Shown here one piece after another: positions 1 to 7,451 of a stretch of 64,000 nt of DNA (its first letter is position 1; each line of letters opens with the position of its first letter). The DNA comes from Singulisphaera sp. GP187 (lineage in GTDB: Bacteria > Planctomycetota > Phycisphaerae > Phycisphaerales > SM1A02): the NCBI GenBank assembly GCA_945871915.1, contig CAMBXO010000012.1, forward strand, positions 1 through 64,000, written 5' to 3'. A model generated the notes under the pieces. It saw nothing but the letters and a program-made list of their open reading frames with translations, made no database searches and had not been told where the DNA came from. The translations under genes and the position numbers were made by a program.

Positions 1-282
1 GCTTCGCGAGGCGACTCCGCGACACGCGGGTTCGTGTTCAACCGTGCCGCGGACAAGAGGTACGCTGCGATGTGCATCAGCCTCCTGACCCGGTTCTCTT
101 CAAACCAGCTCCATTCACACCCGCCGTCAGAACTGAAGCCGCCGCAGCGAGCGCAGTCTGCAGCTCGACTGGTAGAGCTGGCCAAGCTCGGATGCGACAC
201 TCCAAGGCAGGATGTCGCTCGGGTGACGAGGTGCTGGGGGCACTGCTGGGGATATTCGAAAACACCACGTTTTCTCCTGTGT
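1..282. other. Left edge, no gene recognised
   Basis: No reading frame here looks like a gene; the open frames on both strands are short and resemble nothing I know. Around 160-179 there is a D-arm-like string (GCTCGACTGGTAGAGC), but no matching anticodon or acceptor stem follows. The stretch lies just beyond the 3' end of the integrase remnant, so it may be decayed element or flanking DNA. Confidence 0.4.
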
Positions 283-681
283 TTATGGGGTGAACATCCA
301 TGTGCCCCAGCTGAATGTCGAGGGTTCGAATCCCTTCGCCCGCTTTGCGTCATTCGACGTCTCGACGCCACTACTCGCGTCGAAGCCGAGACTTGCAAGC
401 ACGTCGAGCGCGCCGCTTTCAGATTCGAGAATGTCCGATAGCGCCGGAAAATGACTTGGCTTACCGTTCGCATAGGTAAGCAACGCGGTAAGCGAAGTCG
501 CCACGTCATCGGTCCCAGTCGCTCGCGCTCGCTCCCGCTCAGGCCGAAGCGGCAGCTGCGGAAGGCGATCAACAGCACCGCCCAAGTCGAGGAGTCGCGG
601 ATCGGTGTAAGCGTTCATCGTGAGCTCCAGCGTCGAGTGCCTCATCGCCTCCTGAACCGTGCGAGCACTTTTGATTCTGAC
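283..681 (-). pseudogene. Tyrosine recombinase (integrase) C-terminal remnant
   Basis: The frame reads VQEAMRHSTLELTMNAYTD followed by PRLLDLGGAVDRLPQLPL. This matches the C-terminal catalytic end of planctomycete phage-type integrases: HxxR-like box, then the YTD nucleophile-tyrosine region. An in-frame TAG lies 12 codons upstream of the MRHS methionine, and no N-terminal or core-binding domain is present, so most of the gene is gone. The tail runs antisense through the T-arm of a tRNA fragment, giving GFEPSTFSWG, which is the typical translation when an integrase ends inside its tRNA attachment site. The protein would be non-functional. It is probably what is left of an integrated element whose cargo is the accessory region to the right. 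Family assignment is from recognisable motifs; the exact subfamily is unknown. Confidence 0.75.
310..344 (+). other. tRNA 3'-end fragment, likely attachment site
   Basis: A T-arm (GAGGG-TTCGAAT-CCCTT, 320-336) is followed by the acceptor 3' strand CGCCCGC and a U discriminator at 344. The discriminator U and GCGGGCG-type acceptor fit tRNA-Gly, which is inference. No 5' acceptor strand, D-arm or anticodon stem sits at the right distance upstream, so this is a fragment and not a working tRNA. Its position inside the 3' end of the integrase remnant is what is expected of an att core left by tRNA-targeted integration. A complete copy of this tRNA would be expected at the other end of the element. 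Confidence 0.6.
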
Positions 682-1138
682 CTAATACCTAATACTGATC
701 CTAATACCCCATCCCGCGAGCATGACTAACAGGGTGATTGGTGTAAATGAGTTGATGAAATTGATCCACTCACGTACACCGGAAAGGCACCCAATGCCAC
801 TAGCCCACAAGACCTTGACAAGGGCTTGACAAGAGATTGACAAGAGATTGACAAGAGATTGACAAGGGGTTTGACAAGGGCGTTGACAAGGGTTGCCTCA
901 AGGACAGCCGATCAACTAGCGAAAGCGAGTGGGGTGGAACGGTCCAAACTTAAACGCAAACCACAAGAACAACACCACCCCCACAAACGCGGCCAACAAA
1001 TTCCACGGCGGCTTTTTCACCTTTTTTTGATGACACGTGAGAATGCATCAAGATCCTCATCTTTATCTTCATCTTCATCTTGTGTCGGCATGGTAAAATG
1101 AGGCTACATCAACCGCTACGAGTCCAAGGTGAAATGTT
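682..1138. other. Non-coding stretch with short repeats
   Basis: No credible gene. It contains three CCTAATAC-like copies near 680-710, the TTGACAAG array listed separately, and a CTTCAT-type microsatellite near 1053-1085. The 11-mer GTACACCGGAA occurs near 774 and again near 1147 at the 3' end of the next gene. The composition and repeats suggest decayed or element-border DNA. Confidence 0.4.
815..893 (+). repeat. Seven-copy TTGACAAG tandem array
   Basis: TTGACAAG occurs at 815, 826, 837, 848, 859, 871 and 883, so the spacing is 11, 11, 11, 11, 12 and 12 bp, close to one helical turn. The three central units are identical (TTGACAAGAGA); the outer ones vary after the core. Each unit carries the -35 consensus TTGACA, but there are no -10 hexamers at regular distance. 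It could be a protein-binding iteron-like array or a minisatellite; function is unknown. Confidence 0.85.
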
Positions 1139-2107
1139 CTACTCAAGTACACCGGAAGCATCCGAGATTGAATGCACCAATGCGTCGGCACGCAGCCTGC
1201 CGGAGTAGCGATACGAGCGCTCATTGTCCTGCGTGACCGTGGGCCGCGGCATGTCCGTTGATGACAGCGTGACTTGGTCACCGAACACGCCTCGCACGCG
1301 CACCCAACAGCCCCTTGGAAGTTCCACATACGACGCGCCGTTATCTGTTTCTAGGTCGAACAAGTCGCGATCCTTCGTTCGCGACTTTGGCACATCAAGC
1401 ACCAGACTTCGCCGGATCTCGATTCGGCTGCTGCTGATGTTCATGCCGTCCTCGCAAGGATGTCGCACTTCCAAACGGTCCAATCGAATCCGCGAGTTGG
1501 TCAGATCGATTCCATCATCTGCCGAATGCAAGCTGCGCACGTTGGAAATCTTCCACTCATCTGGCCCAACACCGATCAGCGAAAGGCCATCGATGTCATC
1601 TCCAATGTTGAGATTGCGGCCGGTGACTTTGCTTTGACTGGAATACGAATCGTGCCGACCCAAATGCAACAGCGTGATCGATTGCGCGCGGAACTTGGAC
1701 GGCACACGCCCTGCGACCTTTCGCAGCGAGATGCCATCCTTCGAGCCGCTTGCGTAATTACCTAAAAACCAAACGCCGCCATTGTCCGCATGCTTGACAG
1801 GCGTGTGCGAACCGTTGCACGCCTTGATCGTGAACCGCCGAGCCTTGAGTTGCGATCCAGGATCAAAGATGATCGCCGCGCGCCGAATCCGGCTCTTCCT
1901 TACAACTCCGTTGGCGATCAGCAGCGTTGCACCATCCGCGATGGTGAGTGCCACACCAGTCCGTACCCGCACCTCGCCGCCAATCACCCATGTGCATCCC
2001 TTGCCCAACGTTCGGCTGCGGCAGATATCAGATGAGATCACTTCGATTTTCTTGGGACGTGCTGCTCGCTTTCTTGCGGTGCTGCGGTTTTTTTTCTTCG
2101 CTGGCAT
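1139..2107 (-). CDS. Beta-helix-like protein with basic N-terminus
   Basis: 322 residues. Residues 2-22 are very basic (KKKNRSTARKRAARPKK), with no hydrophobic signal core. The rest is built from short strand-turn units (for example LTIADGATLLIANG near residue 55, NIGDDIDGLSLIG near 180, SADDGIDLTNSRIRLDRLEV near 200), the pattern of right-handed parallel beta-helix proteins with pectate-lyase-like Asp-rich turns. Known beta-helix enzymes are usually secreted, so the basic, signal-free start is odd and might mean nucleic-acid or cell-wall polymer contact. No clear Shine-Dalgarno sequence precedes the ATG. It is the last gene of a four-gene minus-strand set with the CadD-like and DUF4239 genes. 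I do not recognise a specific family and assign no reaction. Confidence 0.6.
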   Translation of the reverse strand: MPAKKKNRSTARKRAARPKKIEVISSDICRSRTLGKGCTWVIGGEVRVRTGVALTIADGATLLIANGVVRKSRIRRAAIIFDPGSQLKARRFTIKACNGSHTPVKHADNGGVWFLGNYASGSKDGISLRKVAGRVPSKFRAQSITLLHLGRHDSYSSQSKVTGRNLNIGDDIDGLSLIGVGPDEWKISNVRSLHSADDGIDLTNSRIRLDRLEVRHPCEDGMNISSSRIEIRRSLVLDVPKSRTKDRDLFDLETDNGASYVELPRGCWVRVRGVFGDQVTLSSTDMPRPTVTQDNERSYRYSGRLRADALVHSISDASGVLE

Positions 2108-2152
2108 GAGTGTTCTCTGTATGGGTTCGAGAATCCATCCGTGGAATACAAA

Positions 2153-2827
2153 TCAATCCGTGGACGCGGCTGCCGATGCCGGAGTGACCGAGACAGCGGA
2201 TTTCGTTTCATCACTGGTCCATACCAGCCCGACCGCGCCGGAGAGAATCCAGAATCCAAGGGCAATCAGCACATAGGGCAGCAGCGACTTGGCCAACCGC
2301 TGCATGGTGGACGCGACAAGTCGGTGGCTGACCAACAGGTAACCGGCCACGCACCACACAATCGTCATGACGACGAACACCATGAGATACGCGGGGATCG
2401 CCGAGAGATTTTTCGCAAACACCGGCACATACACACCAAGATTGTCGCCGCCATTCGCCGCCGTCACCCCCGCCACCGAGAACACCTGCGCCGACATGGC
2501 CGCTGGAGTTGACCCAATGCCATCGCCGTCATCGCTCGAATCCCCCGCCGCTCCTCGCCGCCAGTTGCTCCAAAGCTGATGAACGCCAAGCCCCAGTGGA
2601 ACAAGCCCCAAGAGCGCGATCCACTCACTCGGAACAATCAGCGCACATGCAGCCGCAAGGATGCTCACCACAACAAGTCCGCCGATGCCGACAAACTTGC
2701 CCACCACCACCGCTCGCCGATTCAATCGTGGATCGGCGAAGAACGCCATCGTTAAAAAGATGTCGTCAATATTGGTCGACGCGTACAAGCCAACGCCAAT
2801 CGCAAGATTTTCGATCATGCTTGTCAC
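2153..2827 (-). CDS. CadD-family cadmium/cation transporter
   Basis: About 224 residues, mostly hydrophobic with five or six predicted membrane segments. The N-terminal motif STNIDDIFLTMAFF, the central GLVPLGLGVHQLW and the AANGGDNLGVYVPVF motif (about residue 120) are diagnostic of the CadD family (Pfam Cad). Known members are inner-membrane proteins linked to cadmium resistance in Gram-positive bacteria; substrate specificity is not visible in the sequence. The window starts with a GTG (MTSMIE); the ATG three codons later (2818) is equally possible, and neither has a strong ribosome site. It follows the DUF4239 gene by 9 bp and is probably co-transcribed. No metal-sensing regulator such as cadC lies nearby, so a role in metal resistance is not certain. 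Confidence 0.8.
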   Translation of the reverse strand: MTSMIENLAIGVGLYASTNIDDIFLTMAFFADPRLNRRAVVVGKFVGIGGLVVVSILAAACALIVPSEWIALLGLVPLGLGVHQLWSNWRRGAAGDSSDDGDGIGSTPAAMSAQVFSVAGVTAANGGDNLGVYVPVFAKNLSAIPAYLMVFVVMTIVWCVAGYLLVSHRLVASTMQRLAKSLLPYVLIALGFWILSGAVGLVWTSDETKSAVSVTPASAAASTD

Positions 2828-2836
2828 GTCGCAGGA

Positions 2837-3619
2837 TTACTTGGTGAGCAACTGCTCTGCCAACCTCAGCGACTCGGTTGGCACACGGAGAAACCCGCTC
2901 ATCGGATTCTCAAGTTCCAAAATAAGGAAGACCGCACTGGCAACAATCAAGCTGCCGACTGCAATGGTGGTCAGCACGGTGGCATTGCGAGTACTGAAGA
3001 TGCCGAAGCAGAAGAATTCCAGCACCAGCCAGCCGAACACCACCACAAGAAAGACTTGCGGAATGGACGCTGGCTTCACGGTAAAGAACCAGCGTTGCTG
3101 TGCCAAGTTGCCATCACCGTAACTCACACGGCCCCCCAATATTTCTAGCGCACGCGAACGCAAATCTCGCTGCAACTCGTTGGTTGGGGCCAAACTGTGA
3201 ATCGTGTTGTAGAGACGCTCCATCATGCTGATGCCTTTGACCGCGGTTTGGTCAGCAATGAAGTACGCGTCGCCAGCTTCGATTGTTTCGATTCGATAAT
3301 GGAGCGAGTCCCGCAATTGCTGGCGGGCACTGGCCGACTCAGCACCATAATTGTCCAAGATTTGATCCAGCGTCAGAATGTCGACTGCCATCGAGGTGAT
3401 GACGGCGTTGCCTGCGTCGTAGGTTTCTTTCGCAGAAGCGGTCACCATGCCAAGCAAAATGCTTGTCAGCGTGGCCATCATGCCAATTGTGAGTCGCACG
3501 GATGACTTGGTCGCATCGTTTTGATGGCTTTCAGGCAGTCTGCGCTGAACCCAAAATCCAACGAGCGCGGCCACACATGTGCCGACGAACACAATCAAAC
3601 TGACCAAGACATCCGACAT
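2837..3619 (-). CDS. DUF4239 (bestrophin-like) membrane protein
   Basis: 260 residues from the ATG at 3619, chosen because AGGAGG lies 6-7 bases upstream; a longer frame from 3652 lacks such a site. Layout: membrane helix at about 6-26, a second at about 45-65 (LTIGMMATLTSILLGMVTAS), a long soluble helical middle (about 70-180), then two C-terminal membrane helices ending in NPMSGFLRVP. This layout and the KETYD and LDQILDNYG motifs match DUF4239, a family distantly compared with bestrophin channels; its biochemical role is not established. It sits between a small membrane-protein gene and the CadD-like gene on the same strand, which suggests a shared envelope or ion-related role (inference). 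Confidence 0.75.
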   Translation of the reverse strand: MSDVLVSLIVFVGTCVAALVGFWVQRRLPESHQNDATKSSVRLTIGMMATLTSILLGMVTASAKETYDAGNAVITSMAVDILTLDQILDNYGAESASARQQLRDSLHYRIETIEAGDAYFIADQTAVKGISMMERLYNTIHSLAPTNELQRDLRSRALEILGGRVSYGDGNLAQQRWFFTVKPASIPQVFLVVVFGWLVLEFFCFGIFSTRNATVLTTIAVGSLIVASAVFLILELENPMSGFLRVPTESLRLAEQLLTK

Positions 3620-3728
3620 TCGTGCCTCCTGAAAACGATCGAACTGTACCACCGATCATTGCAGAACTTGGCGCAGAACTTGGCGGCGCGGCCTGCAGTT
3701 TGTTCAGCCAATGGCTGGCCCATGCGGT

Positions 3729-4421
3729 CTACGCCCCGATGGCTCTGTCGGCAAACTTCTGATTCGCGATCTGTTGCTGAATGACCGTGGCAAGTTTGTG
3801 AATCACCGTTTGATAGTCGTCGTAACTGACCTGCCCCTGCTTGCCTCGCAACACCTTGATCTCGTTTGCGGCGGCGAACAGCGATTCGGTCATCTGAATG
3901 GTGCTTGCCTGATAGTTGATTCGCAATCGCGGCCACAGTCGCTGCAGCGTGTCGCTTTGCGCCCAATTGAGAAAATTGCCAAGCCAGATATTCACGCCGG
4001 TCTTGTCGCGCGTGTAGATCGTTTTGTAATCCTCAAAAATTTGGAACACCGAAATGGCGAACGCAACTTGGTGCATGTCCTTGGACGATGCGATCGAAAG
4101 ATCGGGATACATCTCAGCCGGCAGCGAACCCAACTTGTCGTAATCATGCGCCAGCCGAAAATTGGGGGTAATCCACAGGTCATTGATGATCTTGATGGTG
4201 GACAATTCCAAAGCTTCCTCGCTCGCCATCTCTTGGCTGCGAGCCTGGTGATACAAGGTCAACGCCACAAACAATCCAGCTCCGCCCGTGAGCAACATCA
4301 TCAATTTGTAAATAGTGGATTGCTCAATGGGTTGATCCAGATCCGGGTCCTGACAGAGCAAATACACAAATAAAGCGCTGATGGCGATCATGGCCAGAAG
4401 CAAATACTTTGAGAAAGTCAT
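3729..4421 (-). CDS. Membrane protein of unknown function, two N-terminal helices
   Basis: 230 residues, start supported by AGGAGGA six bases upstream of the ATG. Two hydrophobic segments (about 5-22 and 40-58) are followed by a soluble, helix-rich domain of about 170 residues with conserved-looking NDLWITPNFR, FQIFEDYKTIY and NFLNWAQSDTLQRLW. The arrangement resembles DUF4760/DUF6082-type proteins, but I cannot assign a family with confidence. It is first in a same-strand set with the DUF4239, CadD-like and beta-helix-like genes; the 109-base gap to the DUF4239 gene leaves room for a separate promoter. Confidence 0.65.
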   Translation of the reverse strand: MTFSKYLLLAMIAISALFVYLLCQDPDLDQPIEQSTIYKLMMLLTGGAGLFVALTLYHQARSQEMASEEALELSTIKIINDLWITPNFRLAHDYDKLGSLPAEMYPDLSIASSKDMHQVAFAISVFQIFEDYKTIYTRDKTGVNIWLGNFLNWAQSDTLQRLWPRLRINYQASTIQMTESLFAAANEIKVLRGKQGQVSYDDYQTVIHKLATVIQQQIANQKFADRAIGA

Positions 4422-4553
4422 GTGCGTCCTCCTGCTTGAGTGAGCGATGGATCCAAGTTGGACATTGACCTCAGTGACGCGCCCAGTCTATGCAAGGCGG
4501 CGGGCCATCTTGCCCGCGTTGGCGATCTGTTGGAATCCGCGGTGACGACTTCA

Positions 4554-5492
4554 TCAAGATCGTGGTGATGGTGGCGTTCCCCATGGACCGCCAGGCAACC
4601 AATGCGATTTGGATGGCTCGCCGGTCAAGGCACACGCCAACGGCAAGGCGACGAACACCCGTACGTGGTCAATGACAGCCTTGAGTTCATCCGGCGCATC
4701 GTTGAGTTGGAGTCGCTTTCGAAATGCTCTCCACTGTTGCTGCTTCTGACGATCATCACCAAACGCGTCGGTCAATCCAAACGGCATCTCGGCCGGAATC
4801 GGCGTCTCGCGTCGGTCGAATGTCGCCCGAATCGCTTTGGTCAGCGTCACGCCGTCGAACCTGAATTGGCGAGCGATGATCCAAAGGTCAAAGAAGTCCT
4901 TCATTCGACTGTTGGCAATGCCAAGGACCGTGAGTGCTTGGAGTTTCTCCGCGACCACGGTTTCGGGTGGATACATCTTGAGCTGTGGCGCGTCATGGTC
5001 GAGCAGAGTCGGGAACAGTCGTTTCGCTGCATCTGGCACGACGACATCTCCAAATCCGACATCCAATTGAATTGGAATGCGCGCCGTGCCCAGAGCTGCC
5101 TCAAGCCGCACTCGAATGCCGCCATACTTCTGACCCTCGCGAATTTCGGTAGCCGTGACAGACTCTGCATTGAACTCGATGCCATCATTGGCAACTTCAA
5201 TGGAGATAATTCGCCGCATCAATTCGGCGGTCGCCAGTGGAGAAGGATCGCCAACGCCGAGGAAGTCCACATCAAGTGTTGGGCGGTGAAGATCTGCGAC
5301 CCACACACGAAACAACATCGCGCCCTTCAGGACCAATTGGTCGCCATGTGGTGATTGTGATAGCCGAAACAGGAATCGTTCAATCCCATACTGCAACAGG
5401 ATCGCGTTGTAATCCTCATGCCGCGACTTCGCAAGATTGAGCAGACGCTGCCGCACAGATGCTGCGGTGTTCGTAACGGGCTTCTTGCTCAC
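4554..5492 (-). CDS. abiEii: AbiEii-type nucleotidyltransferase toxin (system 1)
   Basis: 312 residues from a GTG at 5492 that overlaps the antitoxin stop (GTGA), so the pair is translationally coupled; a longer frame from 5588 would run deep into the antitoxin gene and is rejected. The nucleotidyltransferase core is visible: KGAMLFRVW (about 56-64) followed by PTLDVDF, with DVD at 74-76 as the metal-binding pair. Downstream YPPETVVAEKLQAL and RMKDFFDLWII are the usual AbiEii helices, and the C-terminal HWLPGGPW is also typical. Known AbiEii toxins are cytoplasmic NTP-using enzymes that stop growth and, in lactococci, abort phage infection; the target of this one is unknown. Length is normal for the family and no key residue appears lost. 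Confidence 0.88.
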   Translation of the reverse strand: MSKKPVTNTAASVRQRLLNLAKSRHEDYNAILLQYGIERFLFRLSQSPHGDQLVLKGAMLFRVWVADLHRPTLDVDFLGVGDPSPLATAELMRRIISIEVANDGIEFNAESVTATEIREGQKYGGIRVRLEAALGTARIPIQLDVGFGDVVVPDAAKRLFPTLLDHDAPQLKMYPPETVVAEKLQALTVLGIANSRMKDFFDLWIIARQFRFDGVTLTKAIRATFDRRETPIPAEMPFGLTDAFGDDRQKQQQWRAFRKRLQLNDAPDELKAVIDHVRVFVALPLACALTGEPSKSHWLPGGPWGTPPSPRS

Positions 5493-6094
5493 ACGAGCGA
5501 TTCCATGTAGGGCCTCATCACATTGGCCACACGATCCATCTTGGCGAAGCGATGAAGGTCGTTCATGGACGCTTTGCGGCGGCGCCAACTGACACGAAGT
5601 GCTTCAATTGCAACATCGATGCCAATCTTGTTGCGGTGGCGAAAGCAGTCGGCGACCGTTTTGGCCGGGTTCGTAACCCGGACCTTCACGCCGTGAATCG
5701 TGTGATGCTCGATGCCGAACCGAATCGCTGGCCCCGACGCACGGATTAGGCGGATCGGCGGATAGTCGATTACCGGTTTGCGAGATGTACGATCGATCAT
5801 CACCCAAATCTCGAATGGGTTCTGCGTAGTCACCTCGTGAAAACGAAGCGCGGAGAGCAGGCAGATCACCGCTCTGGGCAGCCGTTTGGCAATGTCGGCA
5901 AGGTTGGCAGCCGTAGATGGCTCAAGGTCTGCGCGTGCATAGATGCCGCGACCGCGACGGATGATGTCGCCACGATCAACGAGCCTTTTCAGAACCATGC
6001 GGGGTATGCCACAACGATCGAGATCGCGAGGCCGGATGATCTCTTGTCGTCGGGCGAGGTCCAGAAGTCGGGTTGTCTGGGTCTTGGTCGGCAT
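5489..6094 (-). CDS. abiEi: AbiEi-type antitoxin / autorepressor (system 1)
   Basis: 201 residues. The N-terminal 60 residues form the winged-helix DNA-binding domain of AbiEi (IIRPRDLDRCGIPRMVLKRL, then GDIIRRGRGIYA); the rest is the antitoxin domain with RAVICLLSALRFHEVT, NPFEIWVMIDR and NPAKTVADCFRHRNKIG, the latter highly characteristic. In studied AbiE systems this protein neutralises AbiEii without direct protein contact (type IV) and represses its own promoter by binding inverted repeats. A large palindrome begins two bases upstream of this ATG (6096-6143), which fits autoregulation. It overlaps abiEii by four bases. The start is the first ATG after the palindrome, with no Shine-Dalgarno, so the message may be leaderless or nearly so. 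Confidence 0.9.
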   Translation of the reverse strand: MPTKTQTTRLLDLARRQEIIRPRDLDRCGIPRMVLKRLVDRGDIIRRGRGIYARADLEPSTAANLADIAKRLPRAVICLLSALRFHEVTTQNPFEIWVMIDRTSRKPVIDYPPIRLIRASGPAIRFGIEHHTIHGVKVRVTNPAKTVADCFRHRNKIGIDVAIEALRVSWRRRKASMNDLHRFAKMDRVANVMRPYMESLV

Positions 6095-6095
6095 G

Positions 6096-6143
6096 TGTTA
6101 CGGAATGTCAACTCTTATCGACAAGAGTTGACATTTCGTAACA
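6096..6143. promoter_or_regulatory. 48-bp palindrome, probable AbiEi operator
   Basis: Left arm 6096-6116 (TGTTACG...GTCAACTCTT) and right arm 6123-6143 (AAGAGTTGAC...CGTAACA) are inverted copies of 21 bases with one mismatch; the six-base centre itself contains TCGA. It lies one base upstream of the abiEi start codon on the minus strand. Characterised AbiEi antitoxins bind inverted repeats of about 23 bp in their promoters, so autoregulatory binding is the natural reading (inference). A weak minus-strand promoter TTGTTA-17 bp-TCGATA can be drawn across it, so bound protein would cover it. Confidence 0.75.
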
Positions 6144-6423
6144 ACCTATTCGGCCACGTCCACCGATGCAAGCCACAGCCGGCCGTCGCCCGTCAGCAAC
6201 ATCATCGATTGGTAGATCGTGGCAGAGAAGCAACTGTTGTACCCCGATATCATCCTTGCATGCACGAATCGAGTGGACCACATCCGGTGGATGATCGATG
6301 CGATCCGGCGCTCATCGCTGTGCTGCGTTCACAGTCGGAAGGCACGCGGCTTGGCGCACAATCGGACAGTCGAACCTGATGGAGCCCACAGAACTGCTGC
6401 GCCTTGTCGGGGAGCGGCTTCAC
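6144..6423. other. Intergenic, no gene seen
   Basis: Between the AbiE operator and the 3' end of the P-loop kinase gene. Open frames on the plus strand here are shadows or short. A frame beginning ATGGAGCCCACAG near 6379 (MEPTELLRLVGERL) could be the start of a lost gene, but it runs into antisense of the kinase gene. No terminator or tRNA seen. Confidence 0.35.
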
Positions 6424-7041
6424 TCACCCACCGTTCGCTTTCACCGCTTTCACCGCATCCACCGCAGCCTGCAATTGTTCCAATCGCTGCGGCCGCGGGC
6501 CCCACAGTTCCACAAGGTGCGGCCGATTCTTTACCGGCATCGCTTGGTATCGCCCTTCGCGATACATCTGCTTAAAGATCGCATCCACATCGTCCCTATA
6601 CGCCACGTCCACTGGCCGAATTCCGTCCGACTCCATTTCCACGGGCCACTCTGCAGACTTTGGCACAAACGCAAGAATGTCCACATGATCCAGCGATTCT
6701 CTCACTGCAGGAATCATGCTCTTTACAAATGCGTCGTTGATATCCGTGGTGCCCTGATTGGCGGTGTATTGCGAATACGCCAGATAGTCCATCGGCGCGC
6801 GATCAAAAATCACATCATCACTCGACGTGGCATAGCGATGAATCCGGCTGATGTTGTAATACAACTGAATTCCGTTGTGCAGTTTGGTTGATGCATGACG
6901 AAAAAGAATTTCGTACGGCCCGTGCAGGCCCAGGGCTCGATAGGGTTCTTCTTCGCGAATGAAATGGGGGTGACTGGCCATCCAGTCATTGACAACAGTG
7001 GACTTTCCTAATGAATGGCTGCCAGATATTGCGATGCGCAT
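6424..7041 (-). CDS. NadR-like P-loop ATPase/kinase (AAA_28 type)
   Basis: 205 residues. The Walker A motif GSHSLGKST is at residues 7-15, directly after an N-terminal strand (MRIAI). FDRAPMDYLAYSQY (about 80-93) is the DR-type LID/Walker-B-like segment seen in NadR, deoxynucleoside-kinase-like and AAA_28 proteins, and VDILAFVPKS supplies another core strand. Such proteins phosphorylate nucleosides or small molecules in the cytoplasm; the substrate here cannot be read. It is transcribed towards the AbiE system 1 genes and away from system 2, with no Shine-Dalgarno before the ATG. Its place between two toxin-antitoxin modules suggests accessory cargo. It is not clearly part of either module. 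Confidence 0.75.
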   Translation of the reverse strand: MRIAISGSHSLGKSTVVNDWMASHPHFIREEEPYRALGLHGPYEILFRHASTKLHNGIQLYYNISRIHRYATSSDDVIFDRAPMDYLAYSQYTANQGTTDINDAFVKSMIPAVRESLDHVDILAFVPKSAEWPVEMESDGIRPVDVAYRDDVDAIFKQMYREGRYQAMPVKNRPHLVELWGPRPQRLEQLQAAVDAVKAVKANGG

Positions 7042-7153
7042 TGCGAGTGCGAGTGTATGAATGAATAGAACGGGATTCGTTTTCCTCGCGAACGGTGGAG
7101 CCGAGGTTCAGGTTTCACCCTCGCAGGTTGTGAAGCCGTGGGTCAGGATTTGC

Positions 7154-7307
7154 GCCAGTGACGGAGCCGGAATTCAGGTTTCCCGCCTGCGGGAAACACG
7201 GAATTCCGGCTCCAATGAGAAACACGGAATTCCAGTTCTGCGCACGTGGAAAGCACGGAACAAGGGTTTCCCGCAGAGCGGGGAACCCGAATTCCGTGCT
7301 TTATCGC
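7154..7307. repeat. 154-bp palindromic repeat, left copy
   Basis: Contains two nested hairpins. Hairpin 1 (7163-7213): 13-bp outer stem GGAGCCGGAATTC/GAATTCCGGCTCC around a 9-bp inner stem GTTTCCCGC/GCGGGAAAC. Hairpin 2 (7250-7302): 11-bp outer stem AAAGCACGGAA/TTCCGTGCTTT around an 11-bp inner stem at 7264-7274/7278-7288 with an AGA loop and one G-U pair. A partial extra copy of the CCGAATTCCGTGCTTTATCG end follows at 7311-7330. It matches the right copy at 9582-9735 except at four positions. REP/BIME-like elements have this look, but I do not recognise the family. Confidence 0.9.
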
Positions 7308-7381
7308 AACCCGAATTCCGTGCTTTATCGCTGCTTGGAACAAAACTTCCGTGCTTTCTATCTACCTCAACCGATCTCAAA

Positions 7382-7443
7382 AGTGAAAATGTTCATTTTC
7401 CACTAACCGATTTGTTTCCGCTTCCGGAAAACAACGATATACT
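7382..7443 (+). promoter_or_regulatory. Probable promoter and operator of AbiE system 2
   Basis: An imperfect inverted repeat AGTGAAAATG / CATTTTCCACT spans 7382-7402. A good -10 hexamer TATACT lies at 7438-7443, only eight bases before the ATG at 7452, so a transcript would be leaderless or nearly so. No convincing -35 is present (TTTCCG at 17 bp). The inverted repeat would suit binding by the antitoxin, by analogy with other AbiE systems; this is inference. Confidence 0.45.
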
Positions 7444-7451
7444 GGACACAC

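Noticed and set aside
147-344. Split or intron-containing tRNA (GCGAGCG near 147, D-arm-like 161-178, T-arm 320-336)
   Set aside because: The 5' strand pairs with the acceptor 3' strand at 6 of 7 positions, but nine bases separate it from the D-arm-like string and no anticodon stem or intron core is recognisable. A 3'-fragment att site explains the T-arm better.
813-893. CRISPR-like array
   Set aside because: Units are 8-11 bp with 3-4-bp gaps, with no spacers of 25 bp or more and no cas genes.
859-1101. 80-residue open frame over the TTGACAAG array
   Set aside because: It is formed by the tandem repeat and a CTTCAT microsatellite, with low-complexity translation and no ribosome site.
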